Shown: positions 34,340 to 47,600 of the stretch, piece after piece
How positions within the stretch are numbered: position 1 is the first letter of the stretch
Layout: each line of letters starts with the position of its first letter
Assembly: GCA_940671915.1 (NCBI GenBank)
Contig: CALNVZ010002100.1
Span: 11,706,294 to 11,770,293, forward strand
Source: Paracentrotus lividus
Taxonomy: Eukaryota; Echinodermata; Echinoidea; Camarodonta; Echinidae
DNA: 64,000 bases
Direction of reading: 5' to 3'
Made by a program: the position numbers and the translations under genes
The notes under the pieces: model-generated
Told to the model about the DNA's origin: nothing
Seen by the model: only the letters and a program-made list of their open reading frames with translations
Database searches by the model: none

Positions 34340-34502
34340 CCCCCCCCCCCCCAGCCCCACCTCAACTACCTCATGCAAGAGATGTGCTTGTCAATCTCTT
34401 TGGTCGCATTTTCCTTTGTATGCCCTCAATACATTATACACTGACCATCCATCCTCATCTCCCCCCCTCTTTCTCTCTCTCTCAGCTCTCTCTCTCTCTC
34501 TC
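34340..34502. repeat. Poly-C and CT-rich low complexity
   Basis: A C run of about 14 at 34339-34353 and a (CT)n array at about 34465-34502. The short frame over it is low-complexity. Confidence 0.8.
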
Positions 34503-36363
34503 CCATACCAGCTTTTTACTCCTCAACCTTCATAAGCAAACCAAGTTCTACAGTTTAAACCTAAACCAGGACTAGACCTAACCTACCAGTCAGTTAGGCC
34601 ACGATCACATTCCTATTTAATTGTAGGCCTATTATGTGGCAATGAACAAGAGTAGATCTAGGCCCCAATTAAAACTTAAATTCCATTAATACTATCATAC
34701 TTGCCTAATATACTAAGTAATAGTCTAGACATATTATCAGCAGGAGACCCATCAAGACTACACTAGACCCTCCAGACTAGTCCAATTTGTTGACAGCACA
34801 ATGCCGAAATCTTCAAAATTACACTATCGACGTTGAATTCTAGGTTCATCGGGCCTTATTAATGTATTGTAATGGTAGCTAAGAAGTGTCAAAACAAATA
34901 AGAACTTTGTTTTTGCCCATTTTATGTTCATATTTATGGTCTATCTTGTTTTCATTAGTAATTCACACCATTTTGAGATATCCCTCCGCACTGTGAACAG
35001 TGTACATACGTGAGAGCTCACTGTACATGATTGGGCCAGTGAAAGCTGAAGAGGGCAGTAGACCTTGTAGGTTAAGGGTATTGTTTGATTTGGATCAGGT
35101 TTGCATCATGATATGCAGAATCTTTAGAAACAATAGATTGGGCACTTTTACTACCCCCCCCCCCAAACACACACACACACTCAGGAATAGTGACAGGGAA
35201 TAAAAATAATGCTTTTTTTTCTGCTTTAATTTGACCTGGATGACTAAACATGAATTCCTTTTTGCTTCAAGACATACCTGTTTTTTTGTTTTTTGTTGTT
35301 TTTTTGTTGTTTTTTTTTAAACCATTAACATGATTATACTTTTGGAGGATGGGTTATTTGTAATGACTATTTCTAAATTCATCCCATATAAATGCTGTTT
35401 GATCTTGTATTTTTGTGGAAAGTTTAGAATGCCCTCTGTTGTTTGAATGATGTTAGTTTTCTTTCACTAGCCAAAGTGGAGTGCCATGCATCCTACTGGT
35501 TATCTTTATAGCCTCTTGTCCGTCAATAATTAAGAAGTGAACAAAACTATGCTTTTGTTCTTTTTTTCTTTTTTCTCTTTCAATCGAATTTTTTTTTAAG
35601 GTAATCACACTACATTTCATATCTACATCAAAAATTTCATATTTACTTATTCCAGCACCAATCAGATACATGAAAGTTATGTGTCAAAGTTTTTATACTA
35701 CTTCTATATTTTTTCCATTCTGATTCCTGACAAAATACCTTCTCTTCCTCGCTGATCATTTCTTCTCATTTGTATGTCCTCTCTTCAAGTTGAATTGTTT
35801 TGTTTAATTTATTGCAGTTTCCTCAATGTCATCATGAATTTCTCTTTTTTCAATAAACCCCACCTTCCCATTTCCTCTCATCTCTCTCACATTGTACTTC
35901 ATCTAAAGTTTTATAAGTCTATCTTTTTTCTTTCTTGTCTTTTGTACAATTATCCGCTATTTCCATCTGTATTGTCTTTATTTCCCTTTCCTTAACATCT
36001 TTCTTTCTTTAGTGTATCAATGCCCACATCCCTATCTCCATCTCTCTCTCTCTCTCTCTCTCACACTCACTCATTGTTTTCCATTCCAAAGTTTACTTTT
36101 CTTCGAACTTTATGAATATGGACATACTACTATTCACATGATAGGGAAATAACACTAAAAAAGTAAAATGAAATCCATTGCAAATCAAATGTATGTTTCA
36201 ACCATTTATTTACAAAATATATAAACACTGTGCAAAAATTGGCACTTTCATCATATTTACAATTGTTAACATATGTACAGCAATGATGTAATGAAAATAA
36301 TATTTAGTACATATTTACACATTTCCATTTACAAAACAATTAGCAACAAAACAATGCAGAAGA
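34503..36363. other. AT-rich spacer
   Basis: No gene seen. A C run plus (CA)n lies at 35153-35180 and a (CT)n array at about 36042-36062. Confidence 0.45.
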
Positions 36364-36790
36364 AACAGCTAGGAAATGTTAATGATGGTAAAGTCTTAGA
36401 AATACAGAAATTGCAGTCCTGCCTTTTTGTTTGAATACAATTTTTTATCAAAAAGTCCTGCCAGATTAATTAACTAAGGTCAAATACAGTTTGATATGAT
36501 TCATCTGAACTTGCTTTACATTTTTGATAACAGCTAGGAAATCTTAACGATGGTTAAAGTCTTCTTAATGCAGAACTAATACTTTAGCCCTGCCTCTATA
36601 TGTTTGAATACAAATTTTTTATCATTAAGTCCTGCTAAATTATTTAACTAAGGTCCAATACTGTTTGATATACTCCATCTGAACTTGCTTTGCATAATTG
36701 TTTATCGTAAAGTGCTGTCCAGATTATCTTGATATGGTCAAATAAGGTTTGATATACTCCATCTCAATTTGATTTGCACAATTGTTCAAA
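36364..36790. repeat. ~165-bp tandem repeat, ~2.6 copies
   Basis: AACAGCTAGGAAAT recurs at 36364 and 36529, each followed by AAAGTC, GTCCTGC, TTTGATAT and ATCTGAACTTGCTTT blocks. A third partial unit runs to about 36790. It lies downstream of TIMP-B. Confidence 0.85.
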
Positions 36791-37855
36791 ACAGAAAATT
36801 ATGATTGGATTGTCATCCTTATATTCTATATCTCATAAAGGTGGAGTTGATCCTTTCAACATTTTACTGGTTTACAATGTTCCTTTACCCTGACACTTAT
36901 TACAGGAATGTTCTTATAGAAGACTGTTAATTATCATTTAACAACAAAAAACAATTTCAACTTTTCATTTCAATTCTGATGTTATTGCTATAATCATGAT
37001 AATAATTTGAAGAAAGTTCTATTACTGGTTCTTGACATGATTAGAATATACACAATATCTCTCAAATTAATTACACTATGTAGTTAGATGACAAGAGAAC
37101 TTTAAACAGCTCCTTAAGCATAAATGAAGAGTAAAAGAATTATAATATCCATTGCATGTTCATGTATATTGCAAAACTTAAGGCATGCCCGGCATAATAT
37201 TAAAAAAATTTCCAGACTATCATAGATGTTATTTTTTTCTTTCTCTCTAATGATGAAAAATTTAAAATTGCTGAGCTCAGAAGTCATTCATACAAAGATA
37301 AGCCTATATTTAAAGGAAATTACTTGCTTATATCTCTATATGCTTTATGGTGGAATCAAATTTTGCTTAAAGCTCAAGCTATAAGGAGATAAATGCTAAA
37401 GATATACTTTATTTCAGTTTCAATACTGGAATGGTCATACTTAGGGTTTACAAGGAATATATCATTTGGTTTCAATTCAAGACAGGGTTAAATATTTGTA
37501 TAAATCATATGGATATAACATCAAAATAGAAGCAATTTTGCTATCCCTATAAGATTTTAACTTCATTCAATTGCTGAAGACGGTGCCTGAGGAATCATGT
37601 TTTGGGGGTTGCCCATCTATTTCTCTTTATAATTATTGTTATATCTCAAGATCTCCTTGAGATATGAAGTTATTGAGGGTATTAGCATGGGAAGATTATC
37701 TCATTAGATATTGCATTAATCAGCTAAAAGCAGGGTTACAGGGGTTAAATTTATGGTGTTGTCTGGAAATAGTGATATCTCAAGAACCACTTGAGATAAG
37801 ATCTTTAAATTTGTTAATATTAACTATCAATACATACGATCTGACTAGAGGTTGG

Positions 37856-38064
37856 AATACTGTATAAGCCAGTATTTTCACGTACAGATATGTTCATGAT
37901 TTTGGACTAGTTGGGGAAATTCGCGACAGCAAAATTTCGCGATTTTGGTGATGACTTCATTACTATAATAGCCTTGTACTGAAGTGAAAATTTTCGCAAT
38001 AACTGACTCGCGAAATTTGCGAACACAAAGTCACCGCAAAAATAACCACTTGTACAGCAATAGG
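37856..38064. mobile_element. Probable MITE with CTGTA-type ends
   Basis: The left end ACTGTATAAGCCAGTATTTT and the reverse-complemented right end GCTGTACAAGTGGTTATTTT are imperfect inverted repeats. The interior has several TTCGCGA/TCGCGAA-like motifs in both orientations. No ORF. Confidence 0.55.
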
Positions 38065-38217
38065 TCAGAGGTCAATTTATGAAATAAGTTTTAAGGGTGG
38101 AGATGCATTCACATTTGTCTTGTTTTGTTAGTACATAAACTCAGTTTTACTGTTGTTATTAGATCGATAGACCATAGTGTTAAGGTATGGGGATAAGCTG
38201 TATTATATCTTACAATA

Positions 38218-38223
38218 TTTATT
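38218..38223 (-). terminator. Candidate TIMP-B polyadenylation signal
   Basis: A minus-strand AATAAA lies about 250 nt past the TIMP-B stop codon. Motif and position only; cleavage evidence would need transcript ends. Confidence 0.4.
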
Positions 38224-38474
38224 CTCATTTCTTCAAATCTAACTTTAATCACACACTTAGAGTTTTTCATTAACAATTAATTTACACAGGCCAGGGCATT
38301 GTACATGGGGAAAATAAAATATAATTGCATCACCCGGCTGCTTAACTTGCCTTTTTTTTTCTCCTTCAAAACATTTCTGTGCATTTCTAGCAAGTACAAT
38401 ATCACAATATAGATCAACTTTTTAAAATCAAAGTCCATGTTTCGATATGAGAGTGTCCATATTTCTTTATTCTG

Positions 38475-38687
38475 CTATTTAACTCTGTTTTGTAGAGATA
38501 ATTCACGATTCCTGTAGCAGCCCTTGAATCCAAAGGAATTGAACCAGCCACAGTTTCCATTGCTGAGTCTGATGCATCTTGAATGCTTAGCCTCACAGTG
38601 ATCATCTCCATAGCCGATCCTGGCAACGTCCCACATGCATGATGTGGGACTACGCTGCTTACAGTTCCCGCTGAAGCACAGGCTGAT
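38475..38687 (-). CDS. TIMP-B exon 4 (C-lobe, stop)
   Basis: The acceptor is cttttcaatacag, with entry in phase 0. It encodes 70 residues and TAG. Seven cysteines, including Cys-Glu-Ala-Lys-His-Ser-Arg-Cys and Gly-Asn-Cys-Gly-Trp, match the TIMP C-lobe. The first of these also aligns with Cys-Glu-Ala-Lys-His-Ala-Tyr-Cys of TIMP-A. The ATG-initiated frame at 38414-38626 on the same strand is a shadow in another frame. Confidence 0.93.
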   Translation of the reverse strand: MSLCFSGNCKQRSPTSCMWDVARIGYGDDHCEAKHSRCIRLSNGNCGWFNSFGFKGCYRNRELSLQNRVK

Positions 38688-41600
38688 CTGTATTGAAAAG
38701 AGAAGGAGGAGTGGATTTGATGTGGCTGTATTTATGATTCAAAACATTCAAACTTTATAATGGAACATATGTTTTTCATTTCCTAATATTACTTTGAAAA
38801 ACTTTGATTTAAGTGACATGAGAGTTAATAGCAGGCATTTTTCTTATCCATGGCATATATCAGTTTCATGCTTACAAATTTGAATGCCTTATTACATAAT
38901 ACCTCCTGTCCTAAGTACCTGGTAAAGCTTAAGAACCAACCATATTCATCTAAACACACCCTTTTTAAGAAACTTTGCATGAGAGGGGGAAATTCCCTCT
39001 ATCCTCTAACACTCTGGTACTGAAAACAGTTAAAACTTGTCATTTGTCATGAAGCCTTGGTAAAGTTTCCCCTTCTGTGGACAAGTACCCAAAGTAAAAG
39101 TTACTCCAATATATACCCCTCTAACAAGTACCCCTGAGGATGAATACTCCATAACCCTAACCATAAACACGTCTGTTGTACAGGCAGTAACTATCTGGAT
39201 AAGGTTTGCCACGCCCTTGTGTCTAGCCCATCAGGTATCTTCTCTATGACATGTCATGCCCTACTACCCACCTATTTGACCACATCCACTTCAATGGTCT
39301 TTATATGTACAGTCTGTGTCAAATAAAATGGTACAAGTGGAAAACATTTTTTTATAGTATGAAGATCACAAACTACCTGGTATTGTTTGGTATTTTCATA
39401 AAGCAGGGAAATCGGACTTTCTTCTGCAATTTTTTTCATCACTTTTGGTGCAGTATTTGTTGAGATATGACTAGTTTTCTACAATCAATAAAAATCCATT
39501 TTTCGCACATCGTCCCATGCCTTTGTGTATGACTTCGCAGAATTACCGTGAATTCAGCGCTCCAGAACAATAGAAGTGCGTAATTTCGATTTGTTCCTCG
39601 TCGCACAAAACTTAGCATAACTTTTGTTTTACGAAAGCAAATTATACAGGACAAAGCGCTTCAGCAAGAAAAATCTTTTGGCTTTAATTTGGTACCACAA
39701 ACACACATTATATGAAAAGATTTCACACCTAAATGATTTTTTCCCCGATTGTACCATTTTTTTTTACACAGACTGTATTGCAATATTGTATAGAGGTACC
39801 CCACTGTATCTACATACAGTTGCTACCATGATACACCCCTCATACCCAACCCATTCGTCCACACCCACAAGCTTTGGCTTAACATTTATTATCAGAAAGT
39901 ATTATCCTGTAGAGTTGTCTTAGCTAACTCCCATACAGGTCCTATTATTCCATTTTCACTCTGTGTATAACCCCTCCCAAATTAACCCTTCTGACCACAC
40001 CCATTTCAATGCTCTTACCTCACAGGTATTGCAGTATTGTCTGTAAAGGTATCTCACTCCCTGCTTCTGTATCTTGGTAAGATCCGAGTATTCAATCACC
40101 CAGTCACACGTTGCTATGTTGTACAGACCTGTCTCATCATGGTTGCCTAAAGGATGGAGACAAACAAAAATGGAAACAGATTTTGATTAGAAACAATTCA
40201 GGAATTATTTGTTTATTCTAGTTTAAAGGGGAAAGCACAATTATAACTTGTAACTTTCAAGTGAAACCAATCTACAAATAACTTGGCCAAATTCGTAAGG
40301 TTAATTTATAAAGTAAGTTTTGGGACAATAGATGAGGTAGATTCTTCATTACAGTTCTACCTTGCACTTTGACAGTGCTCAACTATGGAACTATCCCCTA
40401 ATGTTTTTATTCTTTCGTATGTTAATGCTTTTGATCGGCTCTTGCTTTGGAAATGTCATGATCAATCAGTGTGATACCATCTAAATATACAACAATAGAT
40501 GATCAGTTGATCAGCAGTGATGACCAGCAGACACATACTGAATTCATTTCCTGCTCTAAATTCACCCTACCAGAACCCTTATGAGTCGCGTTTCCACTCA
40601 CCATTAATTGTTTTTCACATTCTGGTATTTGTTCCTCCCATAACATGAACAACATCAAAATTGACTCTCCATCGATCAGCATACAACATCCCCATATGAA
40701 TTATTTTTTTTTTTGGGGGGATTATACAAGAATTTATTTTCCAATTGGTGATACTCCAGGCTCCTCTCATATTAAAATTATTTCAATATCCTGTAATCAA
40801 GTACAAAGTGCATACCAGAAATATGGTACAAACTTTGTACTTCGGTTAGCACCCATTCTCTATAGCTAAGCCGGGTAATAATAATATGATAATGCGCCTT
40901 GAGCACTCTACAGAGTGGATACGTGCGCAATACAAATCACATAATTATTATGACTTGCGCTTCACTGACACTACATCTAGAATGCATGCTAACCAAAGCA
41001 CAAAGTTTGTACCATTGTCTTGGTACAAACTTTGTACTCGACTAGAAAATACAGGCCTCTGAGTTTCTGATTTTAGGTAATTAACATGCCTGTAAAACCA
41101 CTGATCATGATCATTTCATATTTAGAAAAGTGTAAGTGCCCCGTTGGGTCTATCTGGTGGGTAATTGTTATGGAACTGGATATACAAAATAACCTGATGG
41201 AATAAATTCATGGCAGTGGGGACGAATCATCACTCTTCAAAGCCAAATTATCACGTATCATATATCATTTGTTACACATGCTGATTTAGTTTGTAAGATG
41301 TGTGATCAAAGAGGCTCAAAGGTGATAATTGACAAGAAAATGTGCGACAGGCTTATCAATTTATTTTTGTCTTTCTGAAAAGTCACCATGTAGTGTCCAA
41401 TTATACAGTGGGATAAATGGCTATTTAAAATCTGTGAAGTTTTGCCCTTGTAAATCCATAGCACCACTCACAACACTATTCTGTTTGGAAGACCCTTTGA
41501 AGTCCATCAACATTTTTAAATTCATACCATGGAGCCAAAAGTACAATTTGATTTATTGTAATAACTTGGTTGTTTTTGCTCAGTCAAAAAAACCTAGGTT

Positions 41601-44600
41601 TTGAACAGAATAATAAATGAAAGAAAAGGACTTCATATTACTTTTAGTGAATTTCTAATGTTATAAATTTTTTTAAATGTGATGTGATTTGAAACGGTGC
41701 ACTCAAGCACGACGTGTGCATCCCCCACTTTACATGACCTGCCTATATTCTTGCACCAAAGTCGTAATGCAGGATACTCTCTCTCCTATAAACAGGGCGA
41801 GACTTCAAGAAAGGTGTTTATGACATCATCACCTACCTGTAATAACATAGACGTGGCCTTTCCTAAGACGTCTCAACCCGCATTCCTTGTCTCTTCTCAT
41901 CATCATGACCTCCACATGTCGCTGAAGACCCATCACGCCCTCTCCCTTATAGATCCTCTCCACCTTCACTACGTAAGCCGTCATACCCTCCTCCATGTCT
42001 ACCGGTGCAACATCCATCGCTGTCCTTTCATTCTCCCGGTGCGACTGCCCCACCCTGCCGATGATTTTACCACGGACAACTGGATGGAAATGGAAACAGA
42101 TAAATGAGAGAATGTTAGGGAATCAGTAAAATAATTTTATTCATAATGATAATGGTTTTTACAGCACAGAATAATCCAAGTCTATGCAGCCCAAATTTGA
42201 ATTTCCTGCATTAGGACTTATTTGTGTTGTCATTATCGTTTATTTGTTATTCACATGCTAACTATCATATAAATTTAATATTTCTATATCATTGATTATT
42301 AAGTAATTGAATTTGACATGCATTTGCCTGGACAGAAATCCCAAACTAAGACAAACAAATATTTTTTTCCTAGTTTCTTCATTCATACAAAGATTAACAG
42401 GTTCTGCATTATTTACGTTATAAATCATTTCAAATTTCCACTTATGTTTAGAAGTTAAAGGGGAAAATATGAGGATAATCAGAAAGATTATTTTACAGTC
42501 TATGCCTCCTATATCTTGATTTGATTTATGACCTGTGCATATAAATAGACAAACTGATTATATACTCCCCATCTGGGTCATAACTTCCTCCTCTTCTACA
42601 GTTATATATAGTTATAATATGAGGGGGTTAAGAGAGTCATTTGGGGCTAATTTGCCCTTTTTTCCAGACCTAAAAGGTCACAAGTTGAAGGATTAGATTC
42701 AGCAGGAAGGGGTCCCATGTTCAAGGGTAAGAGAGAGTGAGAGAGAGAGGGAGAGAGAGAGAGAGAAGGATCAAGATTAGAAATCTGATGTGTAATGGAG
42801 AGACAGAGAATGAAAATTATCACCGTGGTTCAGAAATATGGTTTTCCATGGAGAGATTGAGAGACAACAAGAAAAAAAAGAGTCATCAAGATTAGAAATA
42901 TGATGTGTGATGGATTTTGAATTTTTCATCACTGGGATCTGTGAATGACTTCCTCAATGGTTTGAAATTACCAGATATATAGGGGATAAAGTACCTTATA
43001 CTATGTAGGCCTATCCTTTCACACCAGAAAATTAAACATTAGAAACTTTTTTTTATTGTGTATCATGAGAAGATCTTGCAATGCATGATATATGGAATAA
43101 GAAATATAATTTCATGACTTATCTTATTTTCTGTATTCAAAGAGTGTGTTCAATGTCCAGTTTCAAATTTATACGCAAACATGAATCATGATACAAAACG
43201 CAATTACAAAACGCTGATATAAAGAAAACAAAGAGGGTGTTCATTGTCCCCCATCCCCGGTCGTAAAAATAAACGTGTTTCAAATCTCAATTTAAATTTC
43301 AACGCCGAAAATTTAAACGCCGAAAAAGATGCGTTTACAAACACAATCAGCTTCAATTTTACGACCTTGAGCATCGCGAATGCAACGAAATGCGACACTG
43401 AACAGGATTGAGTTTTCAAACGTGTTTAAATGTGCTCTCGCAATGGAAGCTTCCGGTGCAATTGAAAAAAGGAGAAGATATTTGTTTTTTGAGAGTGGGG
43501 AATTTAAAGACGATCCATGTATAAACACGTTTAAATTTTGGACACTGAACGGTGCACCGCTGATCGCGTTTGTGTTTGTGTTTTGTGATTGCGTTTTGTA
43601 TAATGATTCATGTTGGCGTATAAATTTGAAACTGGACATTGAACACACATAAAATTCCCCGGAAGTAACGCAATTTGATAGCTGTTTCTAATATACTCCA
43701 CCCTTCTTAGACAAACTTCCACAAGAAATGCCATTTATTATTTGTTTCAAATTAATATAAATACTTTAGATACTATTTAGCTAACTTGAAGTGATCGTAA
43801 GAATAAAGCACAGATGTATCTTTTCCTGTCTAAATCCATGACTGAAATAATCTTAATAGAAAGGGGTTCAACATGAATGTGAAAGGGAACTGAATTGGGC
43901 TATCATGTTCCACATTCAGTGGCTTAAGATTGGATAGAAATATCCAGAGCCAAAAATACTTCAACTTTTATCCCTGAGATGAAATGACGAGATAAGAGAA
44001 TGTTAAGACACTTCACGTTCCTGAAAAACCAAAATCCTCATAATGCTCTATTTAATCCAATCTCCCCTTTCCTCATTGATGTGCTTTAAGTCGTCACATT
44101 TCATTATCTCCTCTAGCCATATTAGAAAGAGAAAAAAAAAAAAACATTGCTGTGAAATGCAAAGAAATTAAAAGATTTGAAGAACATTTGTAATCAAGAC
44201 CCAAGGACAATGAAAATTATTTTAAAGGCAGGAAATACAAGAGACAGAATTAATTTAGTTTGGGTGAAATTGCATAATTTCCCTGATTAATCTCAGTAGG
44301 TGATTTCCCTTTTTCAATGAGTTCTTAAGGTGATTGGTACAAAATGCATCCTTTGTGCAATTTCTTTAACTCCTAGAAAGAAGTAGGCATACACCCTTTG
44401 TCATAAATGTGGAATAATTTTTGGGGGCTCCGGCAACATCAAATTGCTCCAACTTTAATTTCTTGAATGTATTTGTCCCAGTTTTCAGGATTCTGGCTAT
44501 ATCTTGGACATTCCCACAACCCTTCCTGGAGAATATTTTCTGTTTAAAGTTTGTCAACCCTGGAAATGCCCTTTTTTGCCATTTTGTTCTTATTTTGGGG

Positions 44601-47600
44601 CCCTTTTTGTTTACTCATCCAACCATGGCCTCCTCATCCTACCCCAGAAAATTTCTTCCACTTTTTTTGCCTCATGTTCCTCTTATCTTTATTCTTATCC
44701 CTTCCCCCATTCTCCATCTTCTCCTGTACGATTCTCATCTTCATTTCCATCTCCACCTCCATCCCAATCGTGTTACTTGCTTAAGTATTGACCTTAATTT
44801 TTTTCCATAAAATATGAAATCAAATCATTGGATATTGCAAAATAAATATGAACTTTCAAATTGTGTGCAGCAATTTATCTTTCAATAGTATTGTGTTATA
44901 ATGGTATATGTACTCTAAATGATTGGGGTAGATACCTCCTGTATGTCTGAGTTTATGCTTCAATATGTGTTTGTATTCTAGCACATGAGAAGAATTTAAT
45001 TGGATTTGACAGACTCAGTTGTCCTTTATATCAAGTACCCTGCAATAATGGCCCTTTGACTCTTTCTTTGTTACAAGATGCAACAATTCAGCATAGAAGC
45101 AAGATAAACTGAAATCCCTTTAATCTATAATGCAAATTAATCTGACTTAAAGTTTTGATGATACTGGATAATTGATTGAATATGATCCAAGAAAACTTCC
45201 ACCCCGCCCTTATACCACCATGTACACACCCCTCCACAATTCACGCACCCTCCACCACTCTATCAGTACCCAAAACATGTTCCCCCTCCATTAGGGGGAC
45301 ATCCTGTTGTACCCTTGGTAGACCAGCCATCTGTGCTCCTCTCACAATTAAGTCTAATTTTAGAGTTCCTGTTGGAATCCTATAGGAGCACGCTAGTCCA
45401 CCCCTCAACAAAAAATTAAATACAATACCCCTTAAAGATGGTAGCATTTATATTTAAATGTAGAGATTGAGATAGTAAAATCCAATCTTAGGAATCTACA
45501 AGCACTCCTTTGCTGAAAACACCAAAGTTCAGCCAAATGGCATATTGATTCAAGTTAAATGTCACAAATAGGGGGATATGATTTTAAGCATGGAATGTAA
45601 GTGATATAAAAGTGTATTATGACAAAACCTGCTCATATTCAGAATTTGATTTTACAAGCACATTACATTTGTAATGTTTAGAAAAGTAACACTGGTATGG
45701 TAGGTTCAAATAAAACATTTATATCAGACATCATATAATGTTAAATGTCCCTGCTATTTAAAGACAAGGTAGCCTTCTTAATACCAATCATTGACTTTCA
45801 TTCAGAAGAGAGGTATCATTACCTATATTGTTTGTTTTTTCATGAATAATTAATGCATCATTCTAATTTACCACATGGATGTCTTAACTTTTATCAACCT
45901 CGATCCCTTCCCCATATGCCAAGTATACATATTTACATCTATTCATGCGGTGAATTTGGAGGCATTGTGCCAAAATATTTTAAAGGTTGATTTTGTTCAG
46001 GTATACCCAGCAACTTGCAGGAGTTTAGAATTGTGACTATGTCTTGCTATCATAAACTTAAAAGTTTGTAAATATTAAAATAACATTTGTATTGCCCATG
46101 AAGCTCTTTTTTTTTAACAGGAACAGGAGCTTCATGAGTTTGTTTGAGCAAAGAGTAGTTATGGAGAAAGTTCAAAATTATTACTTTACAATATTAATTC
46201 AGAATAATCAAAGACATCTGCTGACAAGTTTTGAGACCTTGCCAAAACTTTACTTATGAGCTATAAGCATCATCATTTTCTGCATTGACTCTCAAAAAAT
46301 TCCCTCCTCAACAATAACAGTGTTCCAATGACTAATCTATTATTTGGACAACTGACGTTTAGAATCAAATCCTATCACTAACGAGGAAAAAAGAAAGAAA
46401 AGGGGGCTGGGGGTAATGCATGGAATGAGTCATGAAGGGGTACTTCCAGGGGTGCGCTTCCGGTAGCATATGCACCCGTCTTCTGACTCCTAAACCGTTT
46501 TATCTTGTCTGTATCTCAGAGGTTTGCGTTGGCGGGAGCGATTTATTTCAAGTGGATGATTAACTTTGTTTGGGTTGAGAATGTTGCTGTTATGATCTGT
46601 GTATAACTGAACCTCTTCAGTGCCATCAAGTTTTAGTACATTTGTCTTAGATTATCTTGATATGTTTTTTGTTTTTTGTTTGTTTTTTGTTTTTTGAGGG
46701 CTTATTATCTTTGTTAGATAGGCTTAAGCCACCTATTTCAGAAAAAAAAAAAATATATATATATTTTACATCACTCATGAAGAAATGTCCAGAAAGGAGG
46801 AACAAACAATGACAGCTCTTTCTCCTGATTGTTCTCTTGAATGGCACACTATATCTCTATTGCATTAAAAATATGTATTTCACACATTGTTGTACAATAT
46901 TTAAGGCAATTGAATTGTGCATAACAGCCCCCCCCCCTTGCTAATCATACTTTATATAAACAAATAAACATAGATTGAGAAAATGGTAAAACCTTTTTTT
47001 AATGAGTAACAGACAATATGTATATGGTACTTTTAATAATGCCTCATTGATGTACATCCAACTTTTTATTTTGTTTTCAAAAAAGTACATTGCCTTTTAC
47101 TGCTGTAGACAGAGCTCATTCCAAAGTTGTCAAAGCTAATAAGAGTGAAATACAGACTACATCGGATATTTTCTTCACAACTTTGGAAGAGCTGGGAAGG
47201 AGCCAATAAAATACATGCGATTGTTTTGTAAACAAAAGGTGAAATTTAAGGATCATACAACAGCATGCATGAACAATAAAAACAACTATAGTTTTCTATA
47301 ATGTATTTGTTTATTGTGTGTTTCCTGGGGCCCCAAGAAGTGACAACCAACCCCTTTTCACTTTGAAAAATATTGGAAAATTACCATTTTCTAATTAGTT
47401 CACCTTGTGAACAAGGTCAGTTTGAAATTAATGCTTCAGAGGCATATGTGTCTTAACATTCATGACACAGAGAAATATGATATAATCATATGGGATGTCA
47501 TTGAATATTAGCACATTGTACTATTAACCATCAAGTAATAATTAAGTGGGTGAGCCTTGGTAGATGAAGTATATAGAATATAACATCAAATCCAAAGATG

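Noticed and set aside
38414..38626. ATG-initiated 70-codon minus-strand frame over TIMP-B exon 4
   Set aside because: It is a different frame from the spliced TIMP-B reading, which has the family cysteines and a proper acceptor.
43204..43734. Overlapping 67-111-codon frames on both strands
   Set aside because: They lie in a TIR element and derive from its inverted repeats.
44421..44810. Three overlapping plus-strand frames of 77-129 codons
   Set aside because: CT-rich low-complexity DNA is open in all three frames, so none is evidence of a gene.
45176..45447. Pro-rich plus frame and opposite minus frame in TIMP-B intron 1
   Set aside because: The segment is C-rich on one strand, which lowers stop frequency in both directions; no domain or splice junctions.
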